Shown: positions 9,240-15,942 of the stretch, piece by piece
Position numbering within the stretch: the stretch's first letter is position 1
Layout: every line of letters begins with the position of its first letter
Assembly (NCBI GenBank): GCA_034002745.1
Contig: JAVEZY010000012.1
Span: 1-64,000 of the forward strand
Source: JAITWN01 sp034002745
Lineage (GTDB): Bacteria; Pseudomonadota; Gammaproteobacteria; SZUA-140
DNA: 64,000 nucleotides
Reading direction: 5' to 3'
Made by a program: the position numbers and the translations under genes
Notes under the pieces: generated by a model
Seen by the model: the letters and a program-made list of their open reading frames with translations, nothing else
Told to the model about the DNA's origin: nothing
Database searches by the model: none

Positions 9240-9262
9240 TGCTTTTCTCTCCTCGATCCGGC

Positions 9263-10258
9263 TCAGGGGAACGTCGTCGCAGGTAGCGCGATGCCCGTAC
9301 CGCCGGTATTGACCACATAGGGGTTGGGCTCGGTGCCGAACAGGGTGGCGTTCCAGTTCCACGGACCGATACCGCCCACCGGATTGTTGGCCCCCGTGTT
9401 GGTAGCCACGAAATTGCCGGCGCCGTCGGCGTTGCTGTACGAGATCTCGCCCAACAGCGTGTTGTCGGTGCCGCTCTGGTACACGCGGTAGCTCTGCTGG
9501 GCGAGTGCGCGATTGAACGCATCGCCGGTGCCCGAAGCTGCCTGCTCCAGCCATACCACCTGCAGGCGGTTGCCCGCCGCGTAGGCGAGCGGTGCGATGC
9601 CCGCATCGGCATCGGTCAGTTCCAGGTTGCCCGGCGCCGTCGCGGTCACCTTGCGGATCGTCATGTTGCCTTCGTTGGTGGGCTGGATGATGTTCAGCGC
9701 CATGGCCAGATTGTTGCTTGAGCCGGCGCCGACGAATTCGGCCGAGCGAGTCACCGCACCGGCGGCGTTGGCGCCAAGGACGTTGCGCTGCTCGATCACG
9801 ATTTCGTCGCCGGTGTTCAAAGCGCCGCCGGTGATCTCGGTCAGCGCGTACATCGAATCCGTAACTGTCGGATTGGTGCCGCCGCCACCCAGAACCAGAT
9901 TGCCCTGGTCCAGAACCACGCCGCGCGCCGCGTAATCTCCCGAGCCGCTGACCGCGCTGACATAGCTTTCGTTGCGGAAGGCCAGGCTTTCTACTGCCGC
10001 CAAATCCGCTGCGGTGACTCCATCGGGCACGACGATGGTGCGAAAGTAAGTATCCGAGCCGTCCGTGACTCGCTGCTGCAGTATTCCGTTACCGCTGGCA
10101 TCCAGCGTCGTACAGGTGAATCCAACCGGGCAGCCCGCAGTGATGGCGCCGGCGTCCACCGTGTAGTCGTCGTAGGAAAATCCGGTTGGCGGCGCGCCAA
10201 ACGCCACTCCTCCGGATAGCGCCAGCGATGCCGACGCCACAGCAAGTCTCAGTTTCAT
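9263..10258 (-). CDS. Secreted protein B2 (family B)
   Basis: 331 residues, the longest of the six. The ATG at 10258 is preceded by GGGGAGTGGAGAAACAG. The signal peptide ends near VAFG-APP. Mature features are GFSYDDYTVDAGAITAGCP, FTCTTLDASGNGILQQRV, TYFRTIVV, LNIIQPTNEGNMTIRKVTA, LAYAAGNRLQVVWLEQA and GPWNWNATLFGTEPNPY. Relative to B1 and B3 it carries extra residues around positions 125-150 (GGGGTNPTVTDSMYAL) and near the Gln-rich stretch before the C-terminal third. It is probably secreted to the periplasm or outside. Function unknown. Confidence 0.85.
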   Translation of the reverse strand: MKLRLAVASASLALSGGVAFGAPPTGFSYDDYTVDAGAITAGCPVGFTCTTLDASGNGILQQRVTDGSDTYFRTIVVPDGVTAADLAAVESLAFRNESYVSAVSGSGDYAARGVVLDQGNLVLGGGGTNPTVTDSMYALTEITGGALNTGDEIVIEQRNVLGANAAGAVTRSAEFVGAGSSNNLAMALNIIQPTNEGNMTIRKVTATAPGNLELTDADAGIAPLAYAAGNRLQVVWLEQAASGTGDAFNRALAQQSYRVYQSGTDNTLLGEISYSNADGAGNFVATNTGANNPVGGIGPWNWNATLFGTEPNPYVVNTGGTGIALPATTFP

Positions 10259-10389
10259 CTGTTTCTCCACTCCCCTCATGCATGCAATACGGTCGCAGTT
10301 GCATTACAGATAGCGGCAATGAGACATCCGACTTGAGACCGCGCAGGAGCGTAGGACGTAATCAATCAGAGACTTACAAGCTACCGTTC

Positions 10390-10499
10390 GGGGTCTGACC
10401 CCCATGTTCGGGGTGTGCGGTATGGCGGGCGTTGATATTCAGGGAGTTAGGCGTTGCGCCGGCCCTGGAGGAAGAGTGTGTTCGGGGTCTGACCCCGAA
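10390..10499. repeat. Two GGGGTCTGACCCC palindromic repeats in the B2-A3 intergenic region
   Basis: TTCGGGGTCTGACCCCC at 10387-10403 and TTCGGGGTCTGACCCCGAA at 10481-10499, members of the dispersed family found through the window. The 310-base stretch 10259-10568 otherwise holds only the terminator of A3 and no credible gene. Confidence 0.8.
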
Positions 10500-10506
10500 G
10501 GGGGCG

Positions 10507-10533
10507 AAAAAAAGGGGGCTTGCGCCCCCTTTT
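10507..10533 (-). terminator. Rho-independent terminator after A3
   Basis: On the minus strand AAAAGGGGGC, loop GCAA, GCCCCCTTTT and a further run of T make a ten-pair stem with a U tract. It lies about 35 bases past the A3 stop, so B3-A3 is probably a separate unit from B2-A2-B1-A1. Confidence 0.88.
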
Positions 10534-10568
10534 GAATGGTACTGAATATATTGTTATGTAGCTTCGGA

Positions 10569-11516
10569 CTACGGCCCAGACGGGGCGCCACCCAGATCGA
10601 AGATGTTCGCATCCCAATCCCAGGAACCGTTGCCGGCGAACGCCCAAGGCGCCGTGGAGCCAGGCAGTTCGTTCGACACCAGGGTAGAGGTTCCAGTCGG
10701 AACCGCCGTACCGGCCAGCACGGTGGCACCAGTGGCAGTACCGTAGTTGCGGTACTCCTGGAAGCCGAACGCGCGGGTCGTGGCGGCATCGCCGGTACCC
10801 GGCTGGTCCGCACCGATCCACACCACCGCGAGGGCATCACCCGCCGCGTAGGCCAGAGCCGGCATGTCCGTGCCGCCCAGCTGACCGGCAGCCGTGGGCT
10901 CGAACGCGCCCTGGCCGTTGCCAGCCACGACCGCGTAGGTGAAGCGGCCCGGGTTGGTGCCCTGGTTCTGGTCGATACGCTGACGAACGTTGCTGTTCAC
11001 GCCTTCCTGCTGGAAGGTCTGACCGGCAGAGGTGATGGTCTGAACGATCGACATCTCCGCACCGCCGCCACCGGTGGTGGCATCGGTCAGCGTGCCGTCG
11101 CTGCGGAACGCGCCTTCGTAAATCTCGACATCCATGACCATGCCGCCGTCATTGATGCCCTGCTTCAGCGCGATGTTGTTGCGGTTGATGCCGTTGGCAT
11201 AGACCTGAGACTCGACGTAGAAGTCGAGGCTGATGCCAGGATCGCCGTTGCCGTCGCTTTCCACCGTGATGGCGCGCAGGAACGAGATACCGCTGTTCGG
11301 ATCCGTGACCTGCTGCATCAGCATGCCGTTGCCGGTGGCATCCAGCGAGGTACAGGTCCAGCCCAGGCTGGTGCACTCGGTGGACGTATCGGTGACGACA
11401 CCCGCCGCGACGCTGAACTGCCCAAAGCCCACAGGCGCGCCGGCGAAGGCCGCACCCGAAGCCAGCAGTCCCCCGACCGAGGCGATTGCCATCTTCAGCT
11501 TGAGATTGCTCTTCAT
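10569..11516 (-). CDS. Secreted protein A3 (family A)
   Basis: 315 residues, ATG at 11516 preceded by GGAGAGCATATTT. The signal peptide ends near AAFAG-APVGF. It shares with A1 the runs GQTFQQEGVNSNVRQRIDQ and GTDMPALAYAAGDAL and the ending SWDWDANIFD. The two-cysteine motif is C.SLGWTC, followed by SLDATGNGML. It differs from A1 in a longer C-terminal loop (QPGTGDAATTRAFGFQ), which resembles A2 instead. Secreted, no anchor, function unknown. The upstream partner B3 ends 42 bases before it. Confidence 0.85.
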   Translation of the reverse strand: MKSNLKLKMAIASVGGLLASGAAFAGAPVGFGQFSVAAGVVTDTSTECTSLGWTCTSLDATGNGMLMQQVTDPNSGISFLRAITVESDGNGDPGISLDFYVESQVYANGINRNNIALKQGINDGGMVMDVEIYEGAFRSDGTLTDATTGGGGAEMSIVQTITSAGQTFQQEGVNSNVRQRIDQNQGTNPGRFTYAVVAGNGQGAFEPTAAGQLGGTDMPALAYAAGDALAVVWIGADQPGTGDAATTRAFGFQEYRNYGTATGATVLAGTAVPTGTSTLVSNELPGSTAPWAFAGNGSWDWDANIFDLGGAPSGP

Positions 11517-11558
11517 AAATATGCTCTCCTATAACTTTATAGCAACGTCAGCCAACGA

Positions 11559-12497
11559 TCAGGGGAAAGTCGCTGGATTGCCCGTTATGCCCGTACCCTC
11601 GCCATTGACCAGGTAGGGGTTGGGCTCGGTGCCGAACAGTCCCGCATCCCAGTTCCACGGACCGATGCCACCAACTTCGTTGTTGGCGCCCGTGTTGACG
11701 GCTACAAAGTTACCCGCACCGTCGGCGTTGTTGTAGCTGATTTCGGTACCGGCGGTCAGGTTGCTGTAGGTCTGCTGACCCAGAGCGCGGTTGAACGCGT
11801 CACCCGTGCCCGAGGCAGCCTGCTCCAGCCACACCACCTGCAGACGGTTGCCCGCTGCATAGGCCAGGTCAGCGATACCCGGATCGGCATCCGTCAGCGA
11901 CAGGTTGCCGGCACCCGTGGCGGTCGCCTTGCGGATCGTCATGTTGCCCTCGTTGTTGGGCTGGAGGACGTTGATCTGCATGTTCAGGTTGTTGTTGTTG
12001 CCGTTACCCACGAACTCTACGGTGCGGTTGGTTCCACCGAGCATGTTGCGCTGCACGAAGTTATTGCCGTTGACGTTCAGCGCACCATCGACGATCTCGG
12101 CCATGACGTACATGTCGTCGATGCCCGCGCCGAGCTGGTTGCCCTGCACGATACCCCGGGTCGACATGGTGCCGGCGCCATCCTCGGCGGCGACAAAGGA
12201 CTCGTCACGGAAACCCAGCGCCTCGACCGAAGCCAGGTCGGTGGCGCTGATGTTCTCGTCGACGATGATGGTACGGAAGTAGGAATCCGTGCCGTCGGTG
12301 ACGCGCTGCTGCAGGATTCCATTACCGGTGGCGTCGAGGTTGGTACAGGTGTATCCAACCGGGCAGCCCGCGGTGATGGCACCGCTGTTGACGGTGTAAT
12401 CGTCATACGAGAAACCCGTCGGCGGCACTGCAAGGACCGAGCCGCTGGCCAGCGCGAGCGCGGCCGGCACGACAGTCAGTACAGTTAGTTTCTTCAT
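11559..12497 (-). CDS. Secreted protein B3 (family B), first gene of the array
   Basis: 312 residues. Two in-frame ATGs lie at 12503 and 12497; AGGAG abuts the first and is six bases from the second, so 12497 is preferred. The signal peptide ends near SVLA-VPP. Mature features are GFSYDDYTVNSGAITAGCP, YTCTNLDATGNGILQQRV, NMQINVLQPNNEGNMTIRK, LAYAAGNRLQVVWLEQA and GPWNWDAGLFGTEPNPY. An Asn-rich patch (FVGNGNNNNLNM) stands out. It is closer to B1 than to B2 through the middle. As first gene of the array it lies behind the promoter at 12736-12764 and a leader of about 230 bases. Confidence 0.86.
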   Translation of the reverse strand: MKKLTVLTVVPAALALASGSVLAVPPTGFSYDDYTVNSGAITAGCPVGYTCTNLDATGNGILQQRVTDGTDSYFRTIIVDENISATDLASVEALGFRDESFVAAEDGAGTMSTRGIVQGNQLGAGIDDMYVMAEIVDGALNVNGNNFVQRNMLGGTNRTVEFVGNGNNNNLNMQINVLQPNNEGNMTIRKATATGAGNLSLTDADPGIADLAYAAGNRLQVVWLEQAASGTGDAFNRALGQQTYSNLTAGTEISYNNADGAGNFVAVNTGANNEVGGIGPWNWDAGLFGTEPNPYLVNGEGTGITGNPATFP

Positions 12498-12659
12498 AAT
12501 CATCTCCTATTTACTGCACTCTGGTATGTTTTCAGAAGAGCCACCGTACCGGGGGAGAAATACCCGGGCCTTCCTGGAGAGTCCCGTTCCTAAAGTTCGC
12601 GCCGCGAGTGGCGATATAACTCTCGCCTGTCCATGTCGCACTGCGCGCGGGCCGTGATG

Positions 12660-12710
12660 CGTAGAGGGACGATGCTGGAACCATCGCTCCCTCGGGCGGC
12701 TCTCTCTACG
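12660..12710 (-). promoter_or_regulatory. Possible structured 5' leader of the secreted-protein array
   Basis: Within the leader between the promoter at 12736-12764 and B3, CGTAGAG (12660-12666) can pair with CTCTACG (12704-12710). Inside it GGACGATG pairs with CATCGCTCC with one bulged base around a seven-base loop. No known riboswitch class is recognised; it may be a stability or processing element. Confidence 0.35.
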
Positions 12711-12735
12711 TTGTTCAGCTTCCCTACTGCCGTTT

Positions 12736-12764
12736 GTTATACGCCGCGACCGGGCGAATTGCAA
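12736..12764 (-). promoter_or_regulatory. Sigma70-type promoter for the secreted-protein array
   Basis: On the minus strand TTGCAA (12764-12759), a 17-base spacer and TATAAC (12741-12736). It reads toward B3, leaving a leader of about 230 bases. Confidence 0.55.
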
Positions 12765-13288
12765 TAGCGCTTTTCATTGGAAATCAACACCGTATATCCT
12801 ACGTGTACGAGTAAAGTATGACGAGCTGCGGCGCCAGCCGGACGGCCGTCCGCATCCCTCCGCTTTTCAGCCACTTGCCCGTCCGGCGCGAAGCCGACCC
12901 TGGGGCCCCAGGGGCACCCGACCGGGCGCACCAGCCGCAGCAGATCGCCGCGAAACTGCCCCCCCACCGCGCCGCCGCCTCACTCCCTTTCGGCGCCGGA
13001 CCGATGCAGAGGACTCGGGGGACAGATTAAGTCACCCGAAGGGATGAGCGAAGTCATCGCAGATCACCGTGCGCGCCTTCCCGGCAGCCATGGAGCCGTC
13101 CGCCGCGCGCGCATGGTCGAATGCTCCACGCATGGATGTCTCGCCGTGCTCGGTTCTCTCTATAAGAACGATTTGCTACAATTCGCGGGCCGGAACCGGA
13201 CGACAATATTCATCAGTCGGCAAGCGTGGACGCTGGATGCGACTCTAAAGACGCGCCGGCTTTTTCTCAGAGCCAGAAGGGGACATTC
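12765..13288. other. Intergenic region between the secreted array and the LolA-like gene
   Basis: No credible gene. The frames here have no homology I recognise and no supporting ribosome-binding sites. A TACAAT at 13177-13182 could be the -10 for the gene at 13289, but no good -35 is seen. Confidence 0.5.
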
Positions 13289-14110
13289 ATGCGGGGCACA
13301 CGCGTTATTCTGCTGCTGGCCGCGACCGCGGGGCTTGCACTGCAGCCCGTTGCGCAAGCGAACGAACAGCCCTCGGGACGTGACATCGTCGAGCGCTGCG
13401 ATTTCAAATATCCGGGCGACGATCAGAAGACACGCCTGACCATCGTGCTGCGCGACAAGGACGGCAACGAGAAGCGCAATGTCTACAGCCGGTTCTGGAA
13501 GGACTACGAAGGCGCGGACGACATCGCCGACAAGATGGTGCTGTTCACCGAGTTTCCGCCGGACGCCAAGGGCGCGGGCTTCATGCGCTGGGGCTATACT
13601 GCCGAGACCGGCAAGAACGCCGAACAGTGGATCTATCTGCCGAACCTGAAGCGGATGCGCCGGGTGTCGGTGCGCGATCCCGGAGAGAGCTTCCTCGGCT
13701 CCGACCTCACCCACTTCGACATCGGCGATCGCGACATCGATGCCGATGAGCATACGGTGCAGCAGGCCGGCGAGCGCGACGGCGCCATGCTGTTCGTGGT
13801 GGAAAGCGTGCCACGCGATTCGTCGAAGTCGCTCTATTCGAAGGTCGTCTCCCTCTACGCGCAGCCGGTGGGCGCAGAAGAGCAGAGCTGCGTGAAGCGC
13901 GCCGTCGACTATTACGATCAGCGCGGCAATCTCCTGAAGAAGCAGACCATCACCTGGCAGCAGGTGGATGGCGCCTGGGTGTGGGACGAGGTCCAGGTCC
14001 AGAACACGCAGAACGGACATTCGTCGGTCTTCACCGTCACCGATGTGGAAATCAATACCGGGGTCGCGGACAACGTCTTCACCGAGCGCAATCTGACCCG
14101 GGGCCCCTGA
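13289..14110 (+). CDS. LolA-like outer-membrane lipoprotein-sorting-family protein
   Basis: 273 residues, ATG at 13289 after AGAAGGGGACATTC. The signal peptide ends near AQAN. The mature part has the features of the periplasmic LolA-like family that accompanies MMPL/RND exporters: a concave beta-sheet protein with FMRWGYTAETGKNAEQWIYL, then LPNLKRMRRVS, FLGSDLTHFDIGDRD and YYDQRGNLLKKQ. Members are thought to bind a lipidic cargo in the periplasm; that is family knowledge. The downstream barrel and MMPL genes on the same strand support a joint role in lipid or lipoprotein trafficking. A 360-base gap separates it from the barrel gene. Confidence 0.8.
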   Translation: MRGTRVILLLAATAGLALQPVAQANEQPSGRDIVERCDFKYPGDDQKTRLTIVLRDKDGNEKRNVYSRFWKDYEGADDIADKMVLFTEFPPDAKGAGFMRWGYTAETGKNAEQWIYLPNLKRMRRVSVRDPGESFLGSDLTHFDIGDRDIDADEHTVQQAGERDGAMLFVVESVPRDSSKSLYSKVVSLYAQPVGAEEQSCVKRAVDYYDQRGNLLKKQTITWQQVDGAWVWDEVQVQNTQNGHSSVFTVTDVEINTGVADNVFTERNLTRGP

Positions 14111-14469
14111 CGGCCCCGGACCGCCCGCCACCGGCGAGCGGCGACAGGTTCACGCGCCGACGCGGCAGTCGGTCGGCCGTGGCGGCGTCGCCGGTATTCC
14201 ACAGCGGGGGATGATCGACACGCATGTCATGCGGCGTTAGACATTTGTCGGGCGAGGACGGCGCGAAACGCGCCGTCCCATGCAAAGGGACGCGCGCCGG
14301 TGGCATCTCCCGCCGCCCCGATACTCCGAGCGCTGCTGACGATAAGAGGCTCACCCGCCCCGCCTTTCCCCCGATGAATGATCGCCGGACGGGGCTGGAA
14401 CATCCCGATCCGCCCTGTCCGGATACCCGCCGGACAGGCTGGCGCCCGCATAACGAGGAGCGTGGAGAC
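14111..14469 (+). other. Long spacer between the LolA-like and barrel genes, with a strong hairpin
   Basis: GGACGGCGCG at 14256-14265 and CGCGCCGTCC at 14269-14278 form a perfect ten-pair stem with an AAA loop and no T tract. A GCATGTCATGC palindrome lies just before it. The barrel gene's frame is open back to 14224, but that part looks non-coding (polar, Pro/Arg rich, no signal). Confidence 0.5.
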
Positions 14470-15930
14470 CTGTCAGCAAGAATCGCCATCGCGCTCGCCC
14501 TGTCGCTGACGAGTTCCACGGTGCTGGCCCAGAACCTCGATGGCGGCGGCGACTGGACCGCGCCCATGGATGAGGCAGCCGACCCAGGGGCGGAACGCTC
14601 GTTCTTCGACGACATCCAGTGGCGCGGCTATTTCAAGAACGAGACGGCCTACCGCTTCAAGGAGCCGCGCGCCATCACCAAGATGCGCAATACGCTCAGC
14701 ATCACCGGCAGCTACTCGTTCAGCCCGCGCTATCAGCTCACCGCCACCGGCGAGGGCTGGTATGACATGGCCTACGCGCTGTACGACTATGACACCATCG
14801 CGGCTCGCATGGAGCGCAACTCCGACGAGCCGCTGGCCTTCCTGTTCAACCTGGGCAAGGAAAAGGAAGACACCCGCCTCGAACTGCGCGAGTTCTATCT
14901 GGATATCCTGCTCGATGACTTCGACATCCGCATCGGGCGCCAGTTCGTGGTATGGGGCGTGCTGGAAGGAGTGCGCGTGGTGGATGAAATCAATCCGATG
15001 GATTTTCGCGAGCTCATCCTGCCCGACCTGCTCGATTACCGCATTCCGCTGTGGATGGCGCGCGCGGACTGGTTCTGGGATTCGGGCACCTGGCAGTTTC
15101 TGTGGATCCCGGACATCCGCTTCCACAAGCCGGCCCCGCCGGGATCGGAGTGGGAACTGCTGCAGGAGGTGCCAGGCACCATCTATCCCGAGACCTTCGA
15201 TCCCGCGAACTCCGAGTTCGGCCTGCGCTACAGCACGGTGCTGTTCGGCGCCGACGTCACCTTCAGCTATTTCTACACCTGGGACGACTTCCAGGTGGTG
15301 TTCCGGCGCATTCTGATCGACGATCTGCAGCTGGAACCGCAGTTCATCCCGACGTTCACCCGCATCACGATGTACGGCACGACCTTCACCCGCCAGATCG
15401 GGCCGCTCATCCTCAAGGGTGAAGCCGCGTACGTCACCGACAAGTACTTCGCGATCGAGAATGTGGATCGCAACGGCGATGGCTTCCTCGATGACCTGGG
15501 CGAGATCAAGCGGGATCACGTTCGCTGGGGCCTCGGCATCGAGTTCAACTGGGCCGGGCTCGACATCTCGCCCGGCATCAATCAGTGGATCATTCTCGAC
15601 TACGACGAAGCGATCATCCAGGACGAGGCGGACACCAGCGTGAACCTGTTCCTGCGCAAGGAACTTCCCGAGAAGTCGATGCTTTTCGAGTTGCTGAGCA
15701 TCTGGTTCATCAACCAGCGCGAGCTGTACATCAATCCGGAATGGACTTTCTTCGTCACCGACCGCCTGCATGTCTCGCTGGGACTGGACCTGTTTTCGGG
15801 CGCCAAGTCGCAGTTCGGAGTGCTCACCAACCCGCTCGGCTCACCCACCGTGCGTGATCAGCGCTCGCAATTCGTCGGCAATTTCCACGACAATGACCGG
15901 GCTTTCCTCGAGGTCAAATATGCGTTCTGA
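14470..15930 (+). CDS. DUF1302-like outer-membrane beta-barrel protein
   Basis: The start is uncertain. An ATG at 14374 would give 518 residues but puts 32 polar residues before the signal peptide and has no ribosome-binding site. A CTG at 14470, nine bases after GAGGAG, would give 486 residues starting directly with a good signal peptide (SARIAIALALSLTSSTVLA-Q), so I use it. The mature protein is a series of amphipathic strands with WRGYFKNETAYRF, LRLE-type alternation, FDIRIGRQFVVWG, DEINPMDFREL and a final aromatic residue (VKYAF), as in DUF1302 barrels. Such proteins co-occur with MMPL exporters and LolA-like proteins. It ends 12 bases before the MMPL gene. It probably forms the outer-membrane component of that system. 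Confidence 0.82.
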   Translation: MSARIAIALALSLTSSTVLAQNLDGGGDWTAPMDEAADPGAERSFFDDIQWRGYFKNETAYRFKEPRAITKMRNTLSITGSYSFSPRYQLTATGEGWYDMAYALYDYDTIAARMERNSDEPLAFLFNLGKEKEDTRLELREFYLDILLDDFDIRIGRQFVVWGVLEGVRVVDEINPMDFRELILPDLLDYRIPLWMARADWFWDSGTWQFLWIPDIRFHKPAPPGSEWELLQEVPGTIYPETFDPANSEFGLRYSTVLFGADVTFSYFYTWDDFQVVFRRILIDDLQLEPQFIPTFTRITMYGTTFTRQIGPLILKGEAAYVTDKYFAIENVDRNGDGFLDDLGEIKRDHVRWGLGIEFNWAGLDISPGINQWIILDYDEAIIQDEADTSVNLFLRKELPEKSMLFELLSIWFINQRELYINPEWTFFVTDRLHVSLGLDLFSGAKSQFGVLTNPLGSPTVRDQRSQFVGNFHDNDRAFLEVKYAF

Positions 15931-15942
15931 GGATATCGTTTC

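Noticed and set aside
6229..12497. PEP-CTERM or other C-terminal sorting signals on the A and B proteins
   Set aside because: The C-termini are Pro/Gly/Thr-rich with no hydrophobic helix or Arg cluster, so they look freely secreted.
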